Numbered from the stretch's first letter, positions 6,742-14,896 are shown. The stretch: DNA of 18,395 nucleotides from CAG-1031 sp964556785 (GCA_964556785.1 CAZKXM010000036.1:1-18395), one strand, 5' to 3'. Numbers and translations: made by a program. Notes: a model not told the origin generated them from the letters alone.

Positions 6742-6772
6742 CAAAAATATTTAATAATTTCATCATGACAAA
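6742..6772 (-). promoter_or_regulatory. Full-consensus minus-strand promoter with no gene directly after it
   Basis: On the minus strand TTTG (plus 6769-6772), exactly 19 nt, then TATTTTTG (plus 6742-6749) matches TTTG-N19-TAnnTTTG at every fixed position. It equals the tRNA promoter of this window in quality. The first gene downstream is the B3/4 gene, beyond a terminator. Confidence 0.72.
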
Positions 6773-6796
6773 GAGTGAACAACAAAATTCCAAAAA

Positions 6797-6871
6797 TTTG
6801 ACATTTTTTATAAAAACCTGTCAAAAAAATTGAAGCCCCGGCAGGAGCGACATTGCTCCGTGCCGGGCTTC
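6797..6871 (-). terminator. Tandem terminators of pfp
   Basis: On the minus strand a long GC-rich hairpin (6832-6871, about 16 paired positions with two single-base bulges) is followed by a run of seven T (6829-6823). A second hairpin then follows, made of the 7-bp repeat at 6819-6825 with 6797-6803 around an AT core, with a second T run. It lies 58 nt after the pfp stop and should end that transcript efficiently. Confidence 0.85.
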
Positions 6872-6929
6872 GTGCAAACTGTGAATAAGGGTCTTGAGAG
6901 TGTGAGATCGCTTCAGCTCACAGTGACGC

Positions 6930-8588
6930 TCAGGCTTTCTTCTTGGCCTCAGCCTCGTAGATGAGGGTAAGCGAGGGCTCGTCGCACACTTCGGCCGGGC
7001 CGAAGTACTGGATCGCACCCGGATAAATGAAGCAGGTATCGACTGCCCACTTGTCGCGCTTCTCGACAAATTTGCGGAACGGGCCTCCGTTAAGGTCAAC
7101 AAGAGCCTTCTGTATCACGGGCTTCATCTCACCGTGGCGGCGCTCCATGTTCATCATCATGGTGATGGGAATGCCACCCGGCTGCCATTCCTCAACAGGC
7201 TTGGTGAGGTCGCGGAGCAAAGTCATATAGCCCGTCACTCCGGCCTTGATCAGGCAGGCGGCATTATAGCCGAGCCCGTAACAATAGTTGGCGTCGAAGT
7301 TCGAGGGGAAAGCGCAGCGGCCTTCATAACCGAAGAAGTGGTGCATCGAGGCAAACTTGCCGTTATAGCGGCCCTCGGCACGCATAGCCTCCAGACGGTC
7401 AGACACCATGTGGCTGATAAGCTTTTCTGTCTCGATCAGCGACACCTGCACATTGCCGTGAGGGTCGCGGTCAAGAGTGAGCTGACGCGCCACATTGTGG
7501 GGCAGCGCGGCGAAAATGCGTGAGTTGTCGGCCGAGAGGTTCTCGATAACGAAATGGCGCAGCGCCTTGTCGTCGAGATCGGCAATCTCGCCCTGCTTCT
7601 CGACAAGCATGTCGTTGAGCTCGGCGATAAGCCGCTTCATCGAAGGAAGGAACTCGATAATACCCTCGGGAATGAGCACGGAGCCGAAGTTGTTGCCATC
7701 GGCAGCACGGCGGGCCACAACGTTGGCGATATGATCAACGATTTCGGCAAGTGTGGTGTTGTTAGCCTCAACCTCTTCCGAGATCAGGCAGATGTTAGGC
7801 TGTGTGCGCAGCGCGCATTCAAGAGCGATATGGCTTGCCGAACGGCCCATAAGCTTCATGAAGTGCCAGTATTTTCTTGAAGAGTTGCAGTCGCGCTGAA
7901 TGTTGCCGATCAGTCCGGAGTAAACCTTAGTAGCGGTGTCGAAGCCAAATGAGGTTTCGATCTGGGCGTTCTTCAGGTCACCGTCAATCGTTTTGGGGCA
8001 ACCGATCACCTGCACACCGGCATTGATGCTCTTATAGTATTCGGCAAGCACTCCGGCATTGGTGTTTGAATCATCGCCGCCAATGATCACGAGGGCTCCG
8101 ATGCCAAGTTTCTTAAGAATCTCAAGGCCCTTGTCAAACTGCTCCTTTGTCTCGAGCTTTGTGCGACCTGAGGCGATCATGTCAAAACCGCCCGTGTTGC
8201 GATACTCGTCGATGATATCGGCTGTAAGTTCCTTATATTTGTGGTCAACGAGGCCGCTCGGGCCCATCAGGAAGCCATAGAGGCGGCTGTCGGGATGGAT
8301 CTTCTTGATGCCGTCGAAAAGACCGCAGATCACATTGTGGCCGCCGGGCGCCTGTCCGCCCGAAAGAATCACTCCGACAGTGAGGGGCGATGAAGGGGTC
8401 GGGGCTGTCTCTTTCTCAAAATGGAGCTCGGGCAGACCGTAGGTGTTAGGGAAAAGTTTCTTGATCTCCTCCTGATCGGCAACCGATTCGGTGGGCTGAC
8501 CCTTTACGGCCTTAACATTTCCCTGAAGCTCTACGGGAAGCTTGGGACGATACTCGGCGCGAACCTGCTGCAGTGCGCTCTTCTTCAT
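6930..8588 (-). CDS. pfp: Diphosphate--fructose-6-phosphate 1-phosphotransferase, long form
   Basis: PPi-dependent phosphofructokinase interconverts fructose 6-phosphate and fructose 1,6-bisphosphate using pyrophosphate, the reversible glycolytic step common in Bacteroidota. At 552 residues it is the long (PfpB-like) type. Visible sites are the nucleotide/PPi loop GVILSGGQAPGGHN (72-85), GGDDS (170-174) where ATP enzymes have GGDGS/T, the catalytic PKTIDGDL (198-205) with Lys199, and MGRSASHIALECAL (247-260). The Asp after GGD together with the Lys of PKTIDGD points to PPi as donor. The ATG at 8588 begins MKKSALQQVRAEYRPKLPVE, typical of the family. It is monocistronic with tandem terminators downstream. 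I see no perfect promoter; the best -7-like box is at 8665-8672 with one mismatch. Confidence 0.95.
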   Translation of the reverse strand: MKKSALQQVRAEYRPKLPVELQGNVKAVKGQPTESVADQEEIKKLFPNTYGLPELHFEKETAPTPSSPLTVGVILSGGQAPGGHNVICGLFDGIKKIHPDSRLYGFLMGPSGLVDHKYKELTADIIDEYRNTGGFDMIASGRTKLETKEQFDKGLEILKKLGIGALVIIGGDDSNTNAGVLAEYYKSINAGVQVIGCPKTIDGDLKNAQIETSFGFDTATKVYSGLIGNIQRDCNSSRKYWHFMKLMGRSASHIALECALRTQPNICLISEEVEANNTTLAEIVDHIANVVARRAADGNNFGSVLIPEGIIEFLPSMKRLIAELNDMLVEKQGEIADLDDKALRHFVIENLSADNSRIFAALPHNVARQLTLDRDPHGNVQVSLIETEKLISHMVSDRLEAMRAEGRYNGKFASMHHFFGYEGRCAFPSNFDANYCYGLGYNAACLIKAGVTGYMTLLRDLTKPVEEWQPGGIPITMMMNMERRHGEMKPVIQKALVDLNGGPFRKFVEKRDKWAVDTCFIYPGAIQYFGPAEVCDEPSLTLIYEAEAKKKA

Positions 8589-8726
8589 AGAAAAACGATA
8601 TTATTAAGTTTGATACAAATTGATTTTACAATGCGCCTCATCGGAGCATTTTGCGAAGCGAGTGCAAATTTCGGAATTTTTTTTGTCTTTTGGAAAGATT
8701 CTGCCTTAAAAATTGGCAAATCTGTG
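8589..8726. other. AT-rich intergenic gap between the patatin gene and pfp
   Basis: These 138 nt should hold the pfp promoter and the patatin-gene transcript end. On the minus strand GAAATTTG (plus 8665-8672) matches seven of the eight positions of TAnnTTTG and would give a leader of about 70 nt. A second, weaker box, TCAATTTG, is at 8616-8623. No clear terminator hairpin was found. Confidence 0.4.
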
Positions 8727-11018
8727 TCAATGTATCAGTTTCGGTGCACGCAGAGGAAGGCCGATGCCTATGCCGCCGCTCCAGTGACACGCCGGTGTGG
8801 AACGATAGTTGCCATACAGCCTCACTGCCGCAAACGGCAGCTTCAGCACAAGCGACAGATCGCCCAGAAATTCAGCCGAGTCAAACCAGCGGCCATAGCG
8901 GGCCCCGCCGTCAGCCTCTGGGAGGATGCGGCGCATCGGTGCAAACAGATAAGCCGATGCTCGCAGGTGAAGCGCCGAAGTGATATTGATCACGGGCACA
9001 ACTCCGGCTGCAAGCCACTGATTGGCTCTGAAGCCGGGATCATAGAGATCCAGACTCGACGGAACAGGGTTGAAAGCCGACGCACGCACAATCGAGGCAT
9101 CGTAGGTGGGTTGCAGGCAGGCGGTCGACCAATGGGCAAAACCCTCCACCCCGATAATAAACCGACGTGAAATGGGGAAGAAATCGCGCACTCCAACATG
9201 GAAGTCGCCCCACCCCTCCTTGTGCCACGGCCGCGCATCGACTCCGGGATTGCTCACGCGCCTGCGGCCATAGATGCCGGTGGCGGTCGCCCTGAAGTCC
9301 CATCCCGCGGTGGGCAGGTTCTCGTCATCGAGAGTCGACCTGTGCCATTCGAGCGAAAGCTCGCCCAGATCGGTTGTCAGTTTTTCCTTGCCATGGCTGG
9401 TTGAGTTGTCAAACCAGCGCGAGTAGCTGTCGGCAATACGCCCGCCGGCAAGAGTGGCCTGCAGAGTGCCGTGATAGCCCGCAGCTATGCGGTAAGAGGC
9501 GCTTCCATAAACCGTGGTCGACGATATGAAGGCCGGAGCCGAGAAATCGTAGAACATACGCTCGGTTTCATAGAGCCGCTCGCGCTGCACGCTGAAGTTG
9601 AGCGACACAGCCGAAGGAACGCCGGTGCGCAGGTGCATGGTTGTCGACGCAAGGGCAGCCATGTAGTTCTGACCGAGCCAGGCCTCCAGGCCCACATCAG
9701 GGGCGCGGAAACTGTAGCGCGCCCAGCGTGCACCCGCATAGATCATGCTTCCGGGCGACGATGTGAGATACCCGCCGATCCCTAAATGATAGTCGTTCTC
9801 GGGATCAGCCTTGAGATTGAGGGAGTAGAGTCCGTCATTCTTATTGTATTCGGCATGCGGCACAAGGTTACGCATGCGCCCCGACGAAGCCACGCGGTAG
9901 AAACCGCGACGTGCCTCCCCGACGGTCATTGTGTCAGGAGGAAGCTTCAGCCCGCCGCGGAAGGTGTTGGAGATATATTCTGTCTTACCGCGGTCGGCAC
10001 CGGTGACCGTCAGGGTGTTGAATCGCAAATCTTTCCACTGACTGCGGAATGCGGCGCGGCGACGGTTCACCTCAGCCACCGGACGCCGGGCGCTGATGCG
10101 TGTCTGAAGCGAGTCGGCCAAGGCCAGCCCGCGCTTGTAGCCGATCTCATAAATCTCCTTGGCCGCGCCCCAGTTCAGGAGCCCGAAACGCGAAAGGTCG
10201 AACACCACGTTCACCCCCTTATTGTCGGGGAACGGCGCCATGTAGCCGGTCATGATCATGTTCTCGAGCTGGTTGACGAGGTCGTTCAGGCCCGGGGGTG
10301 TGTTGGGAGTCGAAACGTCTACTCCAATCAGACGGTCAGGGTGAAAGTCGCGCTCCATCACATTAACCGGATAGACGTCGTAGAGTCCGCCGTCATAAAA
10401 CAGCGTATCGCCAATCTCGATCGGCTGAAACACCAGCGGGAAGCTCATCGAAGCCCTTACACACTCTGCGAGCTCACCGTTGGAAAACGCCACCGACTCA
10501 TGCCGGTAGATGTCGCTGGCCACACATCGGTAAGGCACCATCAGTTTATTGAAATCGCCGCCGCATGCACCTGTGGCCGGCGCATAGAGCTCCATGAACG
10601 CAAAGCTCATGGGCAGCGGGTTGATCAGACGCGTAGGCAGCATTCCGGCCATAGCCGATGCATCGTTAGGCGACAGGTTGACACTCACCCAGTCAGGGCG
10701 AGGCGACGGTGTGGAGTAGAGATAGCGGTCCTTGTCGCTGATCTGACCTGTCGACCATTCTGCAAAATCTTTCGAGGTTATGATCTCCATCATCTCCTGA
10801 GGAGAATAGCCCATGGCATAGAGCGACCCTACAATGGCGCCCATCGATGTGCCGGTAACATAGTCAACCGGAATCTCATTCTCTTCCAGGGCCTGAATGA
10901 AACCAATGTGGGCAATTCCCTTGCAGCCCCCGCCGCTGAGCACAAGCCCTACAGTCTCAGCCCCGGCCGTCATCCCGGCAGCCAGAGCCATCACCATAAA
11001 CATAATTTTTCGAAGCAT
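8727..11018 (-). CDS. Patatin-like phospholipase with C-terminal outer-membrane barrel (type Vd-like)
   Basis: This is a secreted lipid acyl hydrolase fused to its own outer-membrane anchor, 763 residues. A signal peptide (about 1-20) leads into a patatin domain with the oxyanion loop GGGCKG (29-34), nucleophile Ser58 in GTSMG, and the dyad Asp209 in YDGGLYD. Residues about 331-405 (LRFNTLTVTGADRGKTEYIS and onward) resemble a POTRA module. From about 410 to the end, alternating aromatic/polar strands fit a beta-barrel of about 16 strands. This order equals the PlpD (type Vd) layout and its length. The gene lies 143 nt after the C1 peptidase gene, with a hairpin between them, so it may be a separate transcript or the end of the Nfn operon. 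Enzyme activity and final location are inferred. Confidence 0.88.
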   Translation of the reverse strand: MLRKIMFMVMALAAGMTAGAETVGLVLSGGGCKGIAHIGFIQALEENEIPVDYVTGTSMGAIVGSLYAMGYSPQEMMEIITSKDFAEWSTGQISDKDRYLYSTPSPRPDWVSVNLSPNDASAMAGMLPTRLINPLPMSFAFMELYAPATGACGGDFNKLMVPYRCVASDIYRHESVAFSNGELAECVRASMSFPLVFQPIEIGDTLFYDGGLYDVYPVNVMERDFHPDRLIGVDVSTPNTPPGLNDLVNQLENMIMTGYMAPFPDNKGVNVVFDLSRFGLLNWGAAKEIYEIGYKRGLALADSLQTRISARRPVAEVNRRRAAFRSQWKDLRFNTLTVTGADRGKTEYISNTFRGGLKLPPDTMTVGEARRGFYRVASSGRMRNLVPHAEYNKNDGLYSLNLKADPENDYHLGIGGYLTSSPGSMIYAGARWARYSFRAPDVGLEAWLGQNYMAALASTTMHLRTGVPSAVSLNFSVQRERLYETERMFYDFSAPAFISSTTVYGSASYRIAAGYHGTLQATLAGGRIADSYSRWFDNSTSHGKEKLTTDLGELSLEWHRSTLDDENLPTAGWDFRATATGIYGRRRVSNPGVDARPWHKEGWGDFHVGVRDFFPISRRFIIGVEGFAHWSTACLQPTYDASIVRASAFNPVPSSLDLYDPGFRANQWLAAGVVPVINITSALHLRASAYLFAPMRRILPEADGGARYGRWFDSAEFLGDLSLVLKLPFAAVRLYGNYRSTPACHWSGGIGIGLPLRAPKLIH

Positions 11019-11107
11019 TTGTGGTGGATTAGTTGTGAACGTGAATTATCTAAAGCTATAACAACCATAAGCCCGAAAAGTTAACGCCGCTACCGATAAT
11101 AGCAGCA

Positions 11108-11139
11108 GAGGCTGCCCGACTCGTTGATCAGGCAGCCTC
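11108..11139 (-). terminator. 9-bp GC-rich hairpin between peptidase and patatin genes
   Basis: GAGGCTGCC (11108-11116) and GGCAGCCTC (11131-11139) are perfect complements around a 14-nt loop, 22 nt after the peptidase stop on the minus strand. No T run follows, so it may stabilise the 3' end, or partially terminate, rather than end transcription fully. Confidence 0.5.
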
Positions 11140-11161
11140 CGTAAGCAGGATTCGGTTTCGG

Positions 11162-12367
11162 TTATTTCTTGCCGATAGCTTTCGCCGTTGCGGCAGGAAT
11201 GCCCTCCTTGTTGAGCATCACGGAGAGGGTCTTGGCAAGGAAATAAGGCTCTGAAACGTAGAAGTAGCCGCCATAAAGCTGGTTGGTGTCCCACGAATTC
11301 TTCACCTTATAGTAGCGGTTGCCCTCCTGATCGGTGGCGCGGCCCACAATCACCATGCCGTGGTCATCGGTTGTCTCCTGGCGGTCAAACATCTCCTGAC
11401 GCACCTCGGGAGTAACCTCGATTTCAGCGCGGGGGCCCTTCTGTTCAAACTTGGCATTCTCGCGATCCTTGTCGCTGAGCTGCACCCAGCGCGAGAGCTC
11501 GGTGCCGTCCATGTCGGCTTCATTCTTGTCGGCGGGCATGATGGCATAGCCTTCGCGCCAGTTGAAGCCGCCTTCGCTCACATCGGCCGCCCACACAACT
11601 GAGTAGCCTTTCTCCAGAGCGTTGTCAACAGTGGCCTTGAGCTCGTCGAGAGGCACATTGTAGTAGGACTCGCAGAGCCAGTTATCCGGCACCTCAAGCA
11701 CAAAAGGCTTATACATCGGATGATGGGTAAACGAGGTGAGCTTCACATAGTCGTTCATGTCAAGCCCTAACGCATCGGCAAAGCTGCGGGGAGTGTAGGT
11801 TTTGCCCTCATAGGTGAATGTCTCGGGAATCTCGCCCATGTAGGCGTCGAGAATTCCTTCGAGCCCCTGGCGCCACGCTGTGGTGAGGCGCTTCCCTTTC
11901 TTGGCGGTAATGCCTTTAACATAGCCGCCCAGAGCCTCATCGAGCTCATAATGGTCGTGCTTGGTCTCGCCGTAATTAAGCCCGCGGTAAGCCTCCTCGG
12001 GCATCATTCCGTAACGGTCGAACACATAGTTGACATCGCCTACAGCACCGCCCGACGCAAAGTTGGTCTCACCGTAGAGGCGCACGAATCTGTCAGCCTT
12101 GTCAGAATAGCAGTGACGCACGGTGAACATCTCGCTCAGATCAATTTCCTTGCCGGTCTTGCGCAGAATCTCGTCTTCAAGAAACGAGGTTGTGGCGAAA
12201 CACCAGCATGTTCCGCTCTTGTTCTGATCCTTTACCGGACCGGTCTTGACAAGAACCACATCGGTGAAGGTAAATCCGGTTGAGTCGGGCACCACAACCT
12301 TGTCGTCGGCGCGCCCCGTCAGCCCGGCGGCCGCAAGTGCCGCCATCATGATCAGTCCTTTCTTCAT
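11162..12367 (-). CDS. Secreted C1 family (bleomycin hydrolase/PepC-like) cysteine peptidase
   Basis: Papain-fold peptidase of the aminopeptidase C/bleomycin hydrolase branch, 401 residues. A signal peptide (about 1-20, MKKGLIMMAALAAAGLTGRA) predicts export, unlike cytoplasmic PepC. The catalytic set is complete: oxyanion Gln48, nucleophile Cys54 in SGTCWCFATTSFLE, His336 in DDHGMVIVG and Asn357 in YKVKNSWD. It probably trims peptides in the periplasm or at the cell surface. Its ATG overlaps the gltA stop by 4 nt (ATGA), so it is translationally coupled to a cytoplasmic redox enzyme, an odd pairing. The C-terminus (AATAKAIGKK) lacks a sorting domain. Confidence 0.92.
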   Translation of the reverse strand: MKKGLIMMAALAAAGLTGRADDKVVVPDSTGFTFTDVVLVKTGPVKDQNKSGTCWCFATTSFLEDEILRKTGKEIDLSEMFTVRHCYSDKADRFVRLYGETNFASGGAVGDVNYVFDRYGMMPEEAYRGLNYGETKHDHYELDEALGGYVKGITAKKGKRLTTAWRQGLEGILDAYMGEIPETFTYEGKTYTPRSFADALGLDMNDYVKLTSFTHHPMYKPFVLEVPDNWLCESYYNVPLDELKATVDNALEKGYSVVWAADVSEGGFNWREGYAIMPADKNEADMDGTELSRWVQLSDKDRENAKFEQKGPRAEIEVTPEVRQEMFDRQETTDDHGMVIVGRATDQEGNRYYKVKNSWDTNQLYGGYFYVSEPYFLAKTLSVMLNKEGIPAATAKAIGKK

Positions 12368-13851
12368 TTTGCTGCTGCTTTGAGAGTTTCGTCCATATTG
12401 CGGGCCGCACGGCGTCCGTCGCCCATGGCGAGGATCACTGTTGCGCCGCCACGCACAATATCGCCGCCGGCAAAGAGTGTCGGGATCGACGACTGCATGG
12501 TCTCCTCGTTGACCACGATAGTGCCTCTGCGCGACACCTCGAGGCCAGGAACTGTACTCGGCACCAGAGGATTGGGCGACACACCCACGGCAACGATAAC
12601 CAGATCGACAGGCACGTCGACAATCGCTCCATCAACCGGCACCGGGCTGCGGCGTCCGCTCTCGTCGGGCTCGCCGAGCTCCATGCGCTGAAGACGCATG
12701 CCGTTGACATGGCCATTCTCATCGGCTGTATATTCAAGGGGATTGTGGAGTGTCATGAAAGTCACACCCTCCTGCTTGGCATGGTGAACCTCCTCAACAC
12801 GGGCAGGCATCTCCTCCTCGCTGCGGCGGTAGACCACGATAGCCTCCTGCGCACCCATGCGGCGGGCTGTACGCACTGCATCCATGGCGGTGTTGCCGCC
12901 GCCGATCACAGCCACACGCTTGCCGAGCATAACGGGAGTGTCAAACCCTTCCCGACCGGCACCCATCAGGTTGATGCGGGTCAGATATTCGTTACACGAC
13001 ATCACCCCGACAAGGTTTTCGCCGGGAATGTTCATAAAGCGGGGCAGACCGGCGCCTGAACCGACAAACACGCCCTTGAAACCTACCTCGCGGAGATAGT
13101 CGAGCGTAACGGTCTTGCCCACAACAACATCCTTCACAAATTCCACACCACGCTTACGCAGGGCTGTGATCTCTGCCTCGACAACAGTGTTGGGCAGACG
13201 GAATTCGGGAATGCCATACTTGAGCACACCGCCGATCTCGTGGAGTGCCTCGAACACAGTCACGGCATAGCCGCGGGCTGCCATCTCACCGGCAAACGAA
13301 AGGCCGGCGGGGCCCGAGCCTATCACTGCAATCTTCACGGCATCGGCAGCAGGATGCTCTGCGGGCTGCGCAGGTGCGTCGGCGGGCTGATTCAGGGCGC
13401 TGTCGGCAGCAAAACGCTCCAGATAGCCGATGGCAACCGGCTCGCGCTTGCTCTTGTGGTAGATACACTTCGACTCACACTGTTTTTCCTGAGGACACAC
13501 GCGGCCACACACCGCCGGGAGCGCGCTGGTGGCGCGCAGAACGGTGATAGCCTCCTTGAGGTCGCCGCGCTGTATATTCTTGATAAAGCCGGGAATGTCG
13601 ATCGACACCGGGCAGCCGGTCATACACATCGGTGCCGGGCAGTCGAGACAGCGGGTGGCCTCCTGTGTGGCCTGCTCGGCTGTCAGGCCCATATTCACTT
13701 CCCATGTCGGGTGGGCTATTCTGTCGGCGGGATCGAGCTCGCGCATCTTCACGCGAGGAATTGCCATACGTTCTTTGGCGGGCATCGCCGCGCGGAGTTC
13801 CTCGCGCCAGGCTGCATCACGCGGAGCCAGCTGTTTCTTATTGTCTTCCAT
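12364..13851 (-). CDS. gltA: NADPH-dependent glutamate synthase small-subunit type protein / NfnB (NfnL) large subunit
   Basis: Flavin and iron-sulfur oxidoreductase of 495 residues. The N-terminal domain has two four-Cys clusters (Cys68, 71, 76, 80 and Cys115, 119, 125, 129). A first FAD-binding GSGPAGL (178-184) and a second nucleotide site (VAVIGGGNTAMDAVRTARRM, near 310-330) follow, and the end has the FAD-closing GDGRRAARNMDE. Databases usually call this the homotetrameric glutamate synthase, gltA. However, no large GltB-type subunit is present, and the gene directly upstream encodes the FAD/NAD partner. That pair is the arrangement of NfnAB, the electron-bifurcating NADH-dependent ferredoxin:NADP oxidoreductase. 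An Ala/Pro-rich linker sits at 156-169. It starts 12 nt after its partner's stop. Confidence 0.9.
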   Translation of the reverse strand: MEDNKKQLAPRDAAWREELRAAMPAKERMAIPRVKMRELDPADRIAHPTWEVNMGLTAEQATQEATRCLDCPAPMCMTGCPVSIDIPGFIKNIQRGDLKEAITVLRATSALPAVCGRVCPQEKQCESKCIYHKSKREPVAIGYLERFAADSALNQPADAPAQPAEHPAADAVKIAVIGSGPAGLSFAGEMAARGYAVTVFEALHEIGGVLKYGIPEFRLPNTVVEAEITALRKRGVEFVKDVVVGKTVTLDYLREVGFKGVFVGSGAGLPRFMNIPGENLVGVMSCNEYLTRINLMGAGREGFDTPVMLGKRVAVIGGGNTAMDAVRTARRMGAQEAIVVYRRSEEEMPARVEEVHHAKQEGVTFMTLHNPLEYTADENGHVNGMRLQRMELGEPDESGRRSPVPVDGAIVDVPVDLVIVAVGVSPNPLVPSTVPGLEVSRRGTIVVNEETMQSSIPTLFAGGDIVRGGATVILAMGDGRRAARNMDETLKAAAK

Positions 13852-13863
13852 TGCTCTGATTCT

Positions 13864-14661
13864 TTATTTTTTAGGTGAAGCACTAAAAGAGCGCAGACGG
13901 CTCATCATTTCGTTAAAGTCAACCTTGTGGGCGTCAAACTCAGGACCCTCTATGCACACAAAGCGGGTCTTGCCGTCAACACTGACGCGGCAGGCGCCAC
14001 ACATGCCCGTACCGTCAACCATAATGGTGTTGAGCGAGCACACTGTGGGAATGTCATACTTGCGGGTAAGCTCGGCAACAAACTTCATCATGATCGCCGG
14101 ACCGATCGTCACCACCATGTCAACTTTCTCGCGGTTGATCACTTCCTCGACTCCGGCGGTAACAAGGCCCTTCCGGCCCTTAGAGCCGTCGTCGGTCATA
14201 ATGATCACCTCGTCGCTCCAGGGGCGCACTTCGTCTTCAAGAATCACAAGGTCGGCCGTGCGGGCTGCAAGCACTGACACAACCCTGTTGCCGGCTTGCT
14301 TCATGGCCTTGATGATGGGGAGCAGAGGCGCCACTCCGACACCACCGCCGCAGCACACAACCGTGCCCACCTTCTCGATGTGTGTGGCCTGTCCTAACGG
14401 GCCCACAACATCCACAAGCTCCTCGCCCGGCTCGAGCGCACAGATCTTTCTAGTTGAATCGCCAACCTGCTGGATTACGAGCGTGATCGTGCCCGCTTCA
14501 ACATCGGCATCGGCTATTGTCAGGGGAATTCGCTCGCCTCCCTCGCAGGCACGGACAATCACAAAGTGACCCGGACGGCGCGAACGCGCGATCATCGGCG
14601 CTTCAACCACCAGCTTCACCACGTTTTCCGAAAAATGTTCTTTCGATACTATCTTGGCCAT
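13864..14661 (-). CDS. Sulfide/dihydroorotate dehydrogenase-like FAD/NAD-binding protein (NfnA-type small subunit)
   Basis: This 265-residue ferredoxin-reductase-like subunit belongs to the PyrK/NfnA group. It has an N-terminal FAD barrel (RRPGHFVIVRA and RIPLTIAD, about 28-52), an NAD-binding domain with CCGGGVGVAPLLPI (103-116), and a C-terminal 2Fe-2S site with Cys221, 224 and 236 in GTGMCGACRVSVDGKTRFVC. With the next gene it should form NfnAB, which couples NADH and reduced ferredoxin to NADPH formation. It is the first gene of the operon, with a TAnnTTTG box (14694-14701) ahead of it and a leader of about 26 nt. The same protein type can pair with other partners, so the Nfn assignment rests on the adjacent gltA-like gene. 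Confidence 0.9.
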   Translation of the reverse strand: MAKIVSKEHFSENVVKLVVEAPMIARSRRPGHFVIVRACEGGERIPLTIADADVEAGTITLVIQQVGDSTRKICALEPGEELVDVVGPLGQATHIEKVGTVVCCGGGVGVAPLLPIIKAMKQAGNRVVSVLAARTADLVILEDEVRPWSDEVIIMTDDGSKGRKGLVTAGVEEVINREKVDMVVTIGPAIMMKFVAELTRKYDIPTVCSLNTIMVDGTGMCGACRVSVDGKTRFVCIEGPEFDAHKVDFNEMMSRLRSFSASPKK

Positions 14662-14693
14662 GATATTGGTTTAAGGGTTTCGTTATATCTGCA

Positions 14694-14701
14694 CAAAGTT
14701 A
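14694..14701 (-). promoter_or_regulatory. -7 promoter element of the nfn-like operon
   Basis: On the minus strand TAACTTTG matches TAnnTTTG exactly. Its downstream end is 32 nt from the ATG at 14661. No -33 TTTG is present at the usual 19-21 nt distance, so the promoter may be weaker or need an activator. Confidence 0.6.
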
Positions 14702-14773
14702 CACACTTTTTCTTCATTACACCCCATCACAACTATGTTAGAAAGCATCATCAACAAAAAATGTCAAAAAAAT

Positions 14774-14804
14774 TTTGGAGTTTCCGCAAATTCTCCTACC
14801 TTTG
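14774..14804 (+). promoter_or_regulatory. tRNA promoter, full consensus
   Basis: TTTG (14774-14777), exactly 19 nt, then TACCTTTG (14797-14804) matches the Bacteroidota promoter at every fixed position. The mature tRNA starts 18 nt after the -7 box, so the precursor has a leader of about 10 nt. Confidence 0.88.
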
Positions 14805-14822
14805 CACTCGCAAACCTCTAAT

Positions 14823-14896
14823 GGCGGGATAGCTCAGTTGGTTAGAGCGTCGGATTCATAACCCGGAGGTCCCGAGTTCAATTCTCGGTCCCGCTA
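14823..14896 (+). tRNA. tRNA with CAU anticodon, probably elongator tRNA-Met
   Basis: A complete 74-nt cloverleaf: acceptor 14823-14829 with 14889-14895, a D arm (GCTC/GAGC), anticodon loop TTCATAA with CAU, variable loop AGGTC, and T arm CCGAG/CTCGG around TTCAATT. The discriminator is A and CCA is not encoded. The D arm is elongator-like, while the anticodon arm resembles the initiator. Position 1-72 is a G-U wobble and 31-39 is an A-C mismatch. A CAU tRNA modified to lysidine and reading AUA (Ile2) cannot be fully excluded. Confidence 0.95.

Noticed and set aside
6901..6922. TGTGAG...CTCACA, resembling a CRP site
   Set aside because: The half-sites are 12 nt apart instead of 6 and lie after the pfp stop; a CRP-type site is not supported.
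8421..11084. Long plus-strand frames (249 and 432 codons) opposite the patatin gene
   Set aside because: They are antisense shadows of a gene with complete patatin motifs; their translations show no domain and are His/Arg-rich as expected for the opposite strand of GC-rich coding DNA.
13529..14569. 346-codon plus-strand frame across the gltA-nfnA junction
   Set aside because: It spans two well-defined opposite-strand genes and is Ser/Thr/Arg-rich with no family features.
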